A stretch of 7,838 nt of DNA from Planctomycetaceae bacterium (GCA_005773145.1 SXHS01000159.1:1-7838); one strand, 5' to 3'; positions 1-7,127 are shown, counted from the stretch's first letter. The notes: a model not told the origin generated them from the sequence alone. A program made the numbers and translations.

Positions 1-299
1 GCCACCGTCGTGATCATTGGAAAAATAATCCCCCACGCCCCGCAGTCCAGCACTCGTTTAACATTTTCCCCCGTGTTCCAGGGAACGCGCACCAGAGGCA
101 CGCCGCCACCGCTGGCGATCAGCTGAAACATAAGGGCAGCGGTCTCGAAGTCGGTGGGGGTATGTTCCATCTCCACGGTCAGCCAGTCGAAGCCAACTTG
201 CGTCATGAGCTGAGCGGCAAATGGATCGGGCAACACCAACCAGGTACCCACGGTCGGCTTTCCCTCTCGTAGCAACTGTTTGACGCGATGCGTTCTCAT
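1..299 (-). CDS. HpcH/HpaI-family aldolase, N-terminal part (truncated by window edge)
   Basis: The minus strand reads open from an ATG at 299 to the window edge, giving 99 residues that match the start of the HpcH/HpaI aldolase family (metal-dependent class II pyruvate aldolases that cleave or form 2-keto-3-deoxy acids). Visible landmarks are GTWLVLPDPFAA (18-29), GFDWLTVEMEH (36-46), PLVRVPW (68-74) and KRVLDCGAWGIIFP (81-94). H46, R71 and D85 sit one residue off the catalytic His45, Arg70 and Asp84 known for E. coli HpaI, so the active-site half seen here looks intact. The metal-binding Glu and Asp should lie beyond the window. A ribosome binding site AAGAGGA lies about 9 nt before the ATG (near 309-315), which supports this start. 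The substrate cannot be assigned; the citrate lyase beta relatives are less likely. The 125 bp to the upstream metallohydrolase gene makes a shared transcript possible but unproven. Confidence 0.88.
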   Translation of the reverse strand, partial: MRTHRVKQLLREGKPTVGTWLVLPDPFAAQLMTQVGFDWLTVEMEHTPTDFETAALMFQLIASGGGVPLVRVPWNTGENVKRVLDCGAWGIIFPMITTV

Positions 300-424
300 G
301 GTTGTGGTTTCCTCTTGCTCCGCATGCCGCTGGGCAGGATGGTTGGTAATTCAATACATTACAAGCACGTAGCGCCAGCGGGTGCGTGTATTTCACGTAC
401 GTCCCCCGGCACGCCCGGAACGAC

Positions 425-1216
425 TCAAGATCGATTGCTGGGGAGAATCTCCTCGGCAATCTCGCGTTCCCACTGGTCCATCAAAGGCCAATCCAGCGCG
501 CACGTGCCAAAATCGGCCATGTGCAGATAACCTTCGAGGCGTGCGATGGTTCGGTCCAGCATTCCGTTATCCTTGCGGAAGAACGGACCGTGACTCGGGA
601 GGAGCCACTCGATATCGCTCGCCCGAATACGTCGCAACGAATCGATGAACTCGGGGATGCTGCTGCCGTGATGTGCATCGATGGCACCGACGCAGCCATC
701 CCGATAAATATTGTCGCCACTGAACAAATAAGGCCCCAGCCGAAATGCCAGCTGGCTGTCGGTGTGCCCAGGCGTGTGCCAAACTTCCAATTCAAGATTG
801 CCAACCTTGATCTTGTCCCCCTCCTCGACGTGGAGATCCACCTTGACCGGGGGCATCGCCATGTTGATGCCCTGTGCCTCAATCTGAGCAAACGTCTTGA
901 GTTTATCCCCTTGCTCCAAGCTGTCGGCGGCTAGTGGATGACTGGTGACCGTCGTCTTCAGAAGTTGCTTGGCGCGTGCCAAACCTTGGATATGATCCAC
1001 ATCGGCATGAGTGGCAATCAGAGTCTTACACTGCGATAGGGGAAAGTCCAGTTGTCGGATCAACTCGACGATTTCTTCCACCGTGTCGTCATAGCCGATA
1101 TCGATCAGGACCCATTCGCCTTCCGAATGTACCAAGTAGACGTTGCAACCGATGATGCGACCCGCTTGGTAATTCAGCTCTATGACGTTTGGGAAAATCC
1201 ACTTGCGATCCAACAT
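425..1216 (-). CDS. Metallo-beta-lactamase-fold hydrolase
   Basis: This 263-residue protein has the full set of metallo-beta-lactamase fold signatures: an N-terminal strand pair ending in VLIDIGYD (36-43), the metal motif THADVDHIQG (69-78), HTPGHTDS (147-154), FSGDNIY (165-171) and PSHGPFF (207-213). Likely metal ligands are H70, D72, D74, H75, H151, D168 and H209. No signal peptide is visible, so it is probably cytoplasmic. The second His of the usual HxHxDH motif is Asp here. The general layout resembles glyoxalase II-like and other small hydrolases, but the substrate is unknown. The reading frame also permits a GTG at 1225, but that codon lies inside the Shine-Dalgarno GAGGTGA (1222-1228), which is well placed for the ATG at 1216, so I prefer 1216. 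A good promoter lies just upstream. Confidence 0.9.
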   Translation of the reverse strand: MLDRKWIFPNVIELNYQAGRIIGCNVYLVHSEGEWVLIDIGYDDTVEEIVELIRQLDFPLSQCKTLIATHADVDHIQGLARAKQLLKTTVTSHPLAADSLEQGDKLKTFAQIEAQGINMAMPPVKVDLHVEEGDKIKVGNLELEVWHTPGHTDSQLAFRLGPYLFSGDNIYRDGCVGAIDAHHGSSIPEFIDSLRRIRASDIEWLLPSHGPFFRKDNGMLDRTIARLEGYLHMADFGTCALDWPLMDQWEREIAEEILPSNRS

Positions 1217-1221
1217 GCAGT

Positions 1222-1228
1222 TCACCTC
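1222..1228 (-). promoter_or_regulatory. Ribosome binding site that fixes the metallohydrolase start
   Basis: The minus strand reads GAGGTGA five nt before the ATG at 1216. It closely matches the anti-Shine-Dalgarno complement and overlaps the alternative GTG at 1225, which argues against that earlier start. Confidence 0.6.
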
Positions 1229-1252
1229 GATGTGCGGCGGACGAAAGATTCG

Positions 1253-1281
1253 ATTTTACGAGGTTGCCCGGTTTGCTTCAA
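1253..1281 (-). promoter_or_regulatory. Sigma70-type promoter for the metallohydrolase gene
   Basis: On the minus strand TTGAAG (1276-1281) and TAAAAT (1253-1258) are separated by exactly 17 nt; they match the -35 and -10 consensus at 4/6 and 5/6 positions. Transcription would start near 1246 and leave a leader of about 30 nt. The metallohydrolase can therefore be expressed independently of the upstream SDR gene, although both lie on the same strand. Confidence 0.5.
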
Positions 1282-1304
1282 CCAGACGGAATCGTGGCAC
1301 CGAT

Positions 1305-2195
1305 TCAAAGCGGCCTAGCAGTGCCGTTTGCTGCGAGAATGGCGGCCAAGCCGACATGGTAACTCGGAAAAGCCAACCGCACCCCTATCTCCTCGCACAT
1401 GCGACGATTGCTCACCCGCTTATGGCCCAGCCCACGCTCGGTCGCTGCCGCGTGGGGATCTGGCTGGACGTAGACCGGAGAGGGCAATCCGGCCAGTTCG
1501 GCTAAGTAGGAGTAGTAGTCCCCACGCCGCACAGGGTGTCCGTCCGAGACCAAATAGGTCGCTGGAGACGCCGGGTGCCGATCCGCTTGGACGATCACCT
1601 CCACGGCATCCTCGACGTGGATCAGGTTCAAGACCGACTGTGGATCGGCGGCAATGGGCTCGTGTCGACGCAGCGTCTCCAGCATGGGGACGCGCCCCGG
1701 CCCATAGATGCCGGCCAGCCGCAGGACCAGGGCCCGGGAACCGATCGCATGAGCTTGAAGCGTCTGCTCCGCCTGCAGGGCAGCAACTCCGCCGGGCCGT
1801 TTCGGGTCACACGGGCTCGACTCATCAATCCACTCGCCGTCGGTCTGACCGTAGACGCCGGTGGAGCTCACGTACAGAAACCGATCGGGAGGGGACGGGA
1901 GCAGGGCATCCAAGAGGTGCCGCAGGCCGTCGACATACAGGCTGTGCATGGTGTAGGGGGCTTGCCGGTCGCGGGCAACAGCAAACAGAACGGACTGTGC
2001 ATGAGGCAGATTTCGCAAAGTGGCGGTGTCCATCACATCGGCAACCAGTGGCTGGATCCCCTCCGCAGCCAGTTGAGTGGCCCTTGCGGCACTCCGAGTG
2101 ACCATGGCCACATCGTGGCCAGCAGCCTGCCAGCGGCGGGCGACGCGATGTCCCACGTAGCCCCCCCCGACGACAAGTTTTTTGGGCGGTGACAC
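1305..2195 (-). CDS. Atypical SDR / NAD(P)-dependent epimerase-dehydratase-like protein
   Basis: This 296-residue Rossmann-fold protein opens with the dinucleotide-binding stretch KLVVGGGYVGHRVA (6-19; G10, G12 and G15 form GxGxxG). It continues with the epimerase-like motif LYVSSTGVYG (107-116), the WIDESSP segment (122-128), RLAGIYGPGR (159-168) and LIHVEDAV (191-198). This order matches extended and atypical SDRs of the YeeZ-like type. The usual YxxxK catalytic pair is not evident: the region where it should fall reads GGVAALQAEQTL (135-146). NAD(P) binding is therefore likely but the reaction is unknown. The start is a GTG at 2195, preceded by TAGGAG about 10 nt upstream. The same frame stays open for another 650 bp, but that part is antisense to the protease gene. 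There is no signal peptide. The gene is divergent from the protease operon and ends 88 bp before the metallohydrolase start. Confidence 0.87.
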   Translation of the reverse strand: MSPPKKLVVGGGYVGHRVARRWQAAGHDVAMVTRSAARATQLAAEGIQPLVADVMDTATLRNLPHAQSVLFAVARDRQAPYTMHSLYVDGLRHLLDALLPSPPDRFLYVSSTGVYGQTDGEWIDESSPCDPKRPGGVAALQAEQTLQAHAIGSRALVLRLAGIYGPGRVPMLETLRRHEPIAADPQSVLNLIHVEDAVEVIVQADRHPASPATYLVSDGHPVRRGDYYSYLAELAGLPSPVYVQPDPHAAATERGLGHKRVSNRRMCEEIGVRLAFPSYHVGLAAILAANGTARPL

Positions 2196-2224
2196 GTTAT
2201 TTTTGCTCCTAGACCTTCGGCAGT

Positions 2225-2254
2225 TTGCTCGAATGGACCGGTCCCCTGTATAAT
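2225..2254 (+). promoter_or_regulatory. Promoter of the protease operon, possibly bidirectional
   Basis: A perfect -10 TATAAT (2249-2254) has a weak -35 TTGCTC (2225-2230) at 18 nt spacing. Transcription would begin near 2261, about 70 nt before the protease ATG. The same box read on the minus strand gives TATTAT (2250-2255), a 5/6 match facing the divergent SDR gene, although no clear -35 is seen in that direction. A perfect 10-bp palindrome, GGACCGGTCC (2235-2244), sits in the spacer and could be an operator or chance. Confidence 0.5.
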
Positions 2255-2330
2255 AGGCGAAGGGCGGTCGCTTCGTCGTCGCCTTCGATCGGTGAAGGGT
2301 CTCGTCGTTGGGCGTCCGGGAGTTGCGGCC

Positions 2331-3398
2331 ATGCCCCCCAATCAGCAGGGTCCCAGTCAGCGGGATCGTAGTCAGCGGTATGTCGTGTATCGGCTCGTGT
2401 GGTGCCGCGCACTCGCGTTGTCGTGCGTGGGGATGCTGCTGATCACGGGGGCCGAGGCATATGGCCAATCGACACCGGCGCTCTCCGCGGCGGCGCTGGC
2501 GGCTGACAACAAGCCGCCAAGCTCGCTGGCCGAACTGAAACGGCTGGAATCGCGGACTCGAGACTTGGCGCAACAGGCGGTCCCCTGCACGGTGGGACTG
2601 CGAATCGGGCCGGCGAGCGGGAGTGGTATCATCGTCGATCCTCGCGGCTACATCTTGACGGCCGCCCACGTTGTCACCACACCTGAAGCATCGGCTGAAA
2701 TCATTTTTTCCGATGGACGCACGGTGACTGGGCAATCGCTGGGCCTCTTTGTGGCCAAGGATGTCGGCCTTGTAAAAATCCACGAGAAACACAAAGGCCC
2801 CTGGCCACACCTGAAGATGGGGGACACGTCCAAGTTGCTCACGGGCCAATGGTGCATGGCCCTAGGCCATCCCGGTGGTTATGAGCCGGGGCGTGAGCCG
2901 GTGGCCCGGCTCGGCCGGATTATGGCGCGACACTCGGATTTCCTGCGCACTGATTGCACCCTTGCCGTTGGAGACTCCGGCGGTCCCTTGTTGGCACTGG
3001 ATGGTTCCGTGATTGGCATCCACAGCCGCATCGGCACATCTCTGATCGCCAATATTCACGTGCCGGTGAATCAGTATCAGGACTCGTGGCAGCGACTCGT
3101 CAAGGGGGATGTCTGGGGCTACACACCGATGATTGGCGTCGTCGGGGCCCCCGATAGGAGCGAGGCTCGTATCCAACGCGTTCGCTTTGGTTCTCCGGCG
3201 GAGGAGGCCGGCTTGCTCCCTGGGGACGTGATCACGGACTTCGACGGCCGGCCAGTGCCGGACTTCCCCACACTCACCCGACTGGTGGGACTCACTAAGA
3301 TGGGTCAGGATGTCAAGTTGGACGTGCTCCGTGAGTCCCGGAAAATGACCTTGCATGTGCGCGTTGGTGTTAAAGAGTATGAAGAGTTGACCCATTGA
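2331..3398 (+). CDS. Exported S1C (DegP/HtrA-like) serine protease with C-terminal PDZ domain
   Basis: This 355-residue protein is a trypsin-fold protease of the HtrA type. A basic N-terminus followed by a hydrophobic run, ALALSCVGMLLITG (27-40), and AEA-YGQ looks like a signal peptide, so it should act in the periplasm. The triad is complete: His113 in ILTAAHVV (108-115), Asp144 in KDVGLVKI (143-150) and Ser216 in GDSGGPLL (214-221). A single PDZ domain fills roughly 264-346, with the carboxylate-loop-like MIGV (267-270) and AGLLPGDVITDFDG (293-306). HtrA proteins usually have one or two PDZ domains and degrade or chaperone damaged envelope proteins; that role is inferred here. I start at ATG 2331 because GGGAG lies 8 nt before it; a GTG at 2292 in the same frame has no ribosome binding site. 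Its stop codon is part of the ribosome binding site of the next gene. Confidence 0.9.
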   Translation: MPPNQQGPSQRDRSQRYVVYRLVWCRALALSCVGMLLITGAEAYGQSTPALSAAALAADNKPPSSLAELKRLESRTRDLAQQAVPCTVGLRIGPASGSGIIVDPRGYILTAAHVVTTPEASAEIIFSDGRTVTGQSLGLFVAKDVGLVKIHEKHKGPWPHLKMGDTSKLLTGQWCMALGHPGGYEPGREPVARLGRIMARHSDFLRTDCTLAVGDSGGPLLALDGSVIGIHSRIGTSLIANIHVPVNQYQDSWQRLVKGDVWGYTPMIGVVGAPDRSEARIQRVRFGSPAEEAGLLPGDVITDFDGRPVPDFPTLTRLVGLTKMGQDVKLDVLRESRKMTLHVRVGVKEYEELTH

Positions 3399-3409
3399 GG
3401 ATTCCGTTG

Positions 3410-4597
3410 ATGCAGACGACCATTGATGGCTTCAATCACAAGCCGTCCATTCGCCTTGGGCTATGGACCTGCCGTTTGAGCGTGCTGGGAGCGATCTGCC
3501 TTTCGTTTGTCACGGCTTATGCAGCCGAGCCACGCGACACGTCGTCACCCAGCCGACAATCGCGTGAGGGCAACCAGTCGAACACGGGCAAGTCGAGCAC
3601 ATCGCTCAGCGATCTGTTTCATCTTTTGCGACAGGACATGATGCCGGTCGCCACTACCGTTGGCAAGAACCATGAGTTGGTGAAGCACTCCTTCGAGCCG
3701 ATTTTGGATCAAGTCAAGAACAGTGTGGTTCCCGTGTATGTGGATGACGAACAAGTGGCCCTGGCCACGGTTGTGGCCCCATCCGGCTGGTTGTTAACGA
3801 AGTCCAGCGAACTGACAGGCGCTGCGGAATGCCGGTTCGCCGGCGGTAAGACCTATGCGGCTCGGATCGTCGCCAGGGACACCGACCAAGACGTGGCATT
3901 GTTGAAAATCGAGGCGGAACATCTGGTTCCGGTACAGCTGTCGGACGCGGACCATGTGCCGGTCGGCAGCTGGCTCGCATCGCCGGCCATGGGTGCTGCG
4001 GAACCGTTGGTGGTCGGCATGGTCAGTGTCGCCGCGCGTGCGATCCCCCGACATGAGGCCATCCTTGGCATTCAGCTGACGGAGGCCACGGATGGCGTCA
4101 AGGTGCAATTTGTGGTTCCTGACAGCGCCGCCGATGAAGCGGGTATTCAACCGGACGACATCGTGGTCAGTCTGGACGACACCAAGGTGTCAAGCAGCGA
4201 CGCAATCATCCGCACGATTCGCGAGATGAGGGCCGGAGATGTCGTGCGTGTTCAGGTTCGTCGTGGGACGGAGACGATCGATCTTCGCCCCCGCCTGGGG
4301 CGGATGAGTGATCTGTTAACTCAGGAGCACGTCGCCTATAAGGAGGTTGTCGGCAAGCTGAGCACCCGCCGCAGCGATTTTCCACGAGTCATTCAGCACG
4401 ACACCATTCTAGATCCAAATGAGTGCGGTGGTCCCATCGTGGACACGACCGGGCGAGTGGTGGGCATGAACATCGCCCGTGCCGACCGGACGGCCAGCTA
4501 TGCCCTCACTGCCAGGACGATGCGACAGTTTCTGACCAGACATCTCCCAGGCGTAAAGTCCACCCAGCTCAAAGTTCCTGCGTCGCAGGCTAGGTGA
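3410..4597 (+). CDS. Exported degenerate HtrA-like protein with PDZ domain nested in the protease domain
   Basis: This 395-residue protein has a signal peptide (hydrophobic LSVLGAICLSFV at 23-34, AYA-AEP cleavage near 38) and then a Ser/Arg-rich linker. The protease-like half at about 104-213 aligns with its upstream neighbour: WLLTKSSEL (127-135) stands where ILTAAHVV should be, so the catalytic His is Ser133, while Asp161 in DVALLKI is kept. A PDZ domain follows at about 216-296 (VPDSAADEAGIQPDDIVV at 236-253). Only after it comes the nucleophile segment LDPNECGGPIVDTTGRVVGMN (334-354), where GDSGGP has become NECGGP and Ser is Cys339. It is therefore probably not an active serine protease, and may act as a pseudoprotease or peptide-binding partner. 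The start is ATG 3410, with GAGGA 8-9 nt upstream embedded in the preceding TGA; a TTG at 3395 is a poorer choice. The two genes look translationally coupled. Confidence 0.85.
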   Translation: MQTTIDGFNHKPSIRLGLWTCRLSVLGAICLSFVTAYAAEPRDTSSPSRQSREGNQSNTGKSSTSLSDLFHLLRQDMMPVATTVGKNHELVKHSFEPILDQVKNSVVPVYVDDEQVALATVVAPSGWLLTKSSELTGAAECRFAGGKTYAARIVARDTDQDVALLKIEAEHLVPVQLSDADHVPVGSWLASPAMGAAEPLVVGMVSVAARAIPRHEAILGIQLTEATDGVKVQFVVPDSAADEAGIQPDDIVVSLDDTKVSSSDAIIRTIREMRAGDVVRVQVRRGTETIDLRPRLGRMSDLLTQEHVAYKEVVGKLSTRRSDFPRVIQHDTILDPNECGGPIVDTTGRVVGMNIARADRTASYALTARTMRQFLTRHLPGVKSTQLKVPASQAR

Positions 4598-5846
4598 CGC
4601 GCATCGGCAAGGGTTGGCTCGGCTTTTGCAGGCCCGTCAGATAATTGACATGCGCGGACTTCTGCCCCGATTGACTGTAATGCTGCTGGGCGAACTCTTT
4701 CGCGCGTTGGCTGATGGCTGCGTAATGGTCTGAGTCGTCCCAAAGTTGGCAGACGGCATCGAACCACGGTTGCACCTCTTCCGCCAACGGCAGTTGATCG
4801 GTAAAGGGCGTGATATGCGCCGGAATGGGGAGAACGCGCCCTCCCCCGCCGGTGACAAAGAAGTCGCCGCCCACCACGTCTGGAAGCGCTCCGCGGTCAC
4901 TGACTAAGGGCGGGATTCCGTTAACCATGGCCTCGACCGCTACTCGGCCAAAGGGCTCATCCCACAACGATGGAACGAGCAGCGCACGAGTCAGTACCAG
5001 AAAATAGGACGGATGGGGTGTCGCCGGAGCGGCAACAATTTGAGGGTATCTCGTGAAGTCTACCCCAGGCACACTGTTCAGTAAAGCGGCGCTGCGCCCC
5101 GACTGGACCACCATCATGGGAATGTCCGAACGGCGATCTCCCAACATTTGCGCCAACCTGGCGAACCAAATCGCACCTTTGTGGGGGGACGGATTCACCA
5201 GCGTTAGGAATCGGCGATGCTCGGCTGGAACCAGCACCTCGCCCTGATCAATCGGCGAGGATAATGGCGTACTTGGCAATCCGGTTTTTTCCAAAAAGAC
5301 TCGTGTCAAATGCTCGCTGCATGTAAAAACATGATCGACGTGCTCGAACAATTCGCGATAATCATAGCCATAGCCCCGAACGGTAAAGACGGTGATCACG
5401 CCACGTTGTTGCGAGGCGGCCATCGCCGCGCGAATCATTTCATGCCCATTGCAGGCGATTAGCACATCAGGCGCGTAGTGTTCAAGCTCATGCTCCACCA
5501 GACGCACGTACTGATCGGACTCGGCGCGATCGGGGCGTGTTTCGTCGTGATGTCGGGTCACCTGTAGGATTACCGGAACTCCGGCGACGCGGAACCTCGC
5601 GACACGTCTTCCCGTTCGTGCAGCAGAACGCCTCTCACTACGCTGGTGGTCCCAGCGAATGGTGCAGCCTAGCCGTGCAAGGTGCTGTTCGATCGTGAAT
5701 GGAACCTGATTTTCAAATCGCGCTGTTGTCACCACGCGACACTCATGACCAGATTCTACCAACCAACGGGCGATGGTCCATTGACACCGAGCCACCCCAG
5801 CGGTTGGGTCGGTGATGCAATGGTTATTGATTAGCAAAAATCGCAT
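4590..5846 (-). CDS. Glycosyltransferase family 4-type (GT-B fold)
   Basis: This 418-residue protein has GT-B retaining glycosyltransferase features. The N-terminal acceptor domain begins MRFLLINNHCITDPTAGVA, the usual first strand and loop, and contains RWLVESGHECRVVTT (27-41), CNGHEMIRAAMAA (132-144) and the pre-hinge VDHVFTCSEHLTRVF (170-184). The donor domain starts near LTLVNPSPHKG (214-224) and carries the EX7E motif in PSLWDEPFGRVAVEAMVNG (292-310), with E297 and E305 as the likely nucleotide-sugar contacts. No signal peptide or membrane span is obvious, so it should act on the cytoplasmic face of the membrane. Sugar donor and acceptor cannot be read from sequence; surface polysaccharide or glycolipid assembly is the usual role. 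The only ribosome binding signal seen is a weak, close GGTAGG. The stop overlaps the end of the protease operon by 8 bp, tail to tail. It follows the PEP-CTERM gene by 73 bp on the same strand. Confidence 0.9.
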   Translation of the reverse strand: MRFLLINNHCITDPTAGVARCQWTIARWLVESGHECRVVTTARFENQVPFTIEQHLARLGCTIRWDHQRSERRSAARTGRRVARFRVAGVPVILQVTRHHDETRPDRAESDQYVRLVEHELEHYAPDVLIACNGHEMIRAAMAASQQRGVITVFTVRGYGYDYRELFEHVDHVFTCSEHLTRVFLEKTGLPSTPLSSPIDQGEVLVPAEHRRFLTLVNPSPHKGAIWFARLAQMLGDRRSDIPMMVVQSGRSAALLNSVPGVDFTRYPQIVAAPATPHPSYFLVLTRALLVPSLWDEPFGRVAVEAMVNGIPPLVSDRGALPDVVGGDFFVTGGGGRVLPIPAHITPFTDQLPLAEEVQPWFDAVCQLWDDSDHYAAISQRAKEFAQQHYSQSGQKSAHVNYLTGLQKPSQPLPMRVT

Positions 5847-5919
5847 AGCCTACCGGCCCGCACGGGTTTTAGTCCCCCTGGAGTGTTGACAGAAACCAGA
5901 GTGAGAACGCAAACCAACT

Positions 5920-7127
5920 TCAGCCCGGCCGTCGGCGCCGACGTGACGCGCCCAGCCCCACCAATCCCGCTCCCACTAGCACGATGCTGGACGGTTCAGG
6001 AATTGGAATGGCATTGGTGGTCACATCAAACACGTTGTCGAATGGATTCAAGAATCCAGCCGTCAGCCCTGCTCCAAACTCGGCGGCGAATTCTGATGGA
6101 TTCGGAATCTCGTACACGGTGTCGTAAAACGCCGTGCCGCTCTGCACGAACCCCGTGTTGCCGACAAACACCGGCCCGGGCAAGCTCGGAGCGGGGGCGC
6201 CAATCGAGTCTTCCACACGCACCAAGTTCATGACGCCGAATCCAAAGTCGTTGCCAAAGCCAGACGTACCAATCGGAAAGAAATTTCCCGGGAACCCGCC
6301 GGAGACTGGTACGAACGAAGCCGACCCGTCGAAGGAGGCCGCCAAGAACCAATTCAGCGAAAAGACTTCACCCACATCCCAATCGTCAATGTCGATTACA
6401 AAACCATCCAACACATTGCCGCTGCCATCGGGAGTCGGCTGGCCGCCGCCTGGGCTCTGATTAACATACGGCGTCGGACCGCCATCCACGGCGGAATCAC
6501 CGAGCGCATCGGTACCGAATCCAGGCACTAACGCTGGATCTCCGACAAACAGCAGATCTCGATTGGGAATGGGTGTGCCGACAACCGTCGTGGCGTTGTC
6601 CCACTGCACGTGGGTGGGGGTGACGGACGTTGTCTGCCAGTCGTTTTCCAGGTTCGACAGGTCACCTCGTCCCCGTCCGCTGTGAATCGCCTGAGCATCA
6701 AATGCACCGGGGCCGATATCGCTCCCACCCAATGCCCCACCACGGCCGTTTGCGTCAATACTTGCGCTAACAAAGCCGGGTACGCCTCCATCCACGGCCG
6801 TCGTTCCTGTGTTCGCCGACATGAATAGCGAGGACGCATCGGTGCCTGTCCAATTTAGGACTTGAAACTGAACGCGAAAGGCATCGCCTTCGACATCGCT
6901 TGGCAACCGTTCCATGTCGGTGATGCGAAAGCAGAAGAGTTGATTCGTGGGGAATGTCGGCGGCAACGCCACCGGCGGATCGGCATAGGCCGTCGAGCTA
7001 CCAACCGTTCCCAACGGCACGAGGCTGGCAACGAGCGCCAACTGCCGAGTATGCTTGAACAGTTGTCGCAGGATTGTCGCAGGATTCGCTGCGTGCGTGA
7101 GACCAATTGCATAACCGGCATTGGCAT
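5920..7127 (-). CDS. PEP-CTERM secreted protein, frameshifted near its 5' end by an 11-bp duplication
   Basis: The body of this gene encodes a secreted Gly/Asp/Phe-rich protein ending in a PEP-CTERM sorting signal: PEPSS, a hydrophobic span IVLVGAGLVGLGAS and a basic tail RRRRRPG. Exosortase-type enzymes process such tails at the cell surface. A strong GGAGG precedes ATG codons at 7127 and 7121 (spacing 3 and 9 nt; the second is better placed), but their frame does not lead into this body. Removing one copy of an 11-bp tandem repeat (7063-7086) joins them into a 398-residue protein. It then has a textbook signal peptide: basic RTQRILRQLFKHTR, hydrophobic LALVASLVPLGTV, and AYA cleavage near 45. 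As written, the body frame has no credible start codon, so the gene is a fresh pseudogene, a phase-variable gene or a sequence error. The mature part has no lysine and is acidic. Its function is unknown; no enzyme motif is seen. Confidence 0.8.
7063..7086. repeat. Perfect 11-bp tandem duplication inside the PEP-CTERM signal-peptide coding region
   Basis: The unit TTGTCGCAGGA is present twice in direct succession, followed by a further TT, so period-11 identity spans 24 nt. Eleven is not a multiple of three, and one extra copy is exactly what is needed to put the upstream ATG and Shine-Dalgarno out of frame with the downstream secreted-protein frame. Confidence 0.95.

Noticed and set aside
386..934. 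182-codon plus-strand open frame opposite the metallohydrolase gene
   Set aside because: It is antisense to a gene with clear metal-binding motifs, and has no ribosome binding site or recognisable family.
1328..2192. Two long plus-strand open frames opposite the SDR gene (257 and 218 codons)
   Set aside because: Composition is Arg/Pro/Gly-rich, as expected from antisense of a GC-rich gene; no motifs and no ribosome binding sites.
2292..2330. GTG at 2292 as the start of the HtrA-like protease
   Set aside because: No Shine-Dalgarno precedes it, whereas GGGAG lies 8 nt before the ATG at 2331.
2196..2849. In-frame upstream extension of the SDR gene to 2849 on the minus strand
   Set aside because: It is antisense to the protease coding region, shows no family motifs, and the GTG at 2195 has a good ribosome binding site directly before the Rossmann motif.
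5857..5870. CCCG-CA-CGGG followed by TTTT as a terminator between the glycosyltransferase and PEP-CTERM genes
   Set aside because: The loop would be two bases and the stem four pairs, and it points along the plus strand where no gene ends.
6855..7127. 90-codon reading frame that directly follows the strong GGAGG/ATG
   Set aside because: After the 11-bp repeat it is merely the shifted frame of the secreted protein, rich in Arg, Cys and Trp with no domain; it is what would be translated from the disrupted gene, not a separate gene.
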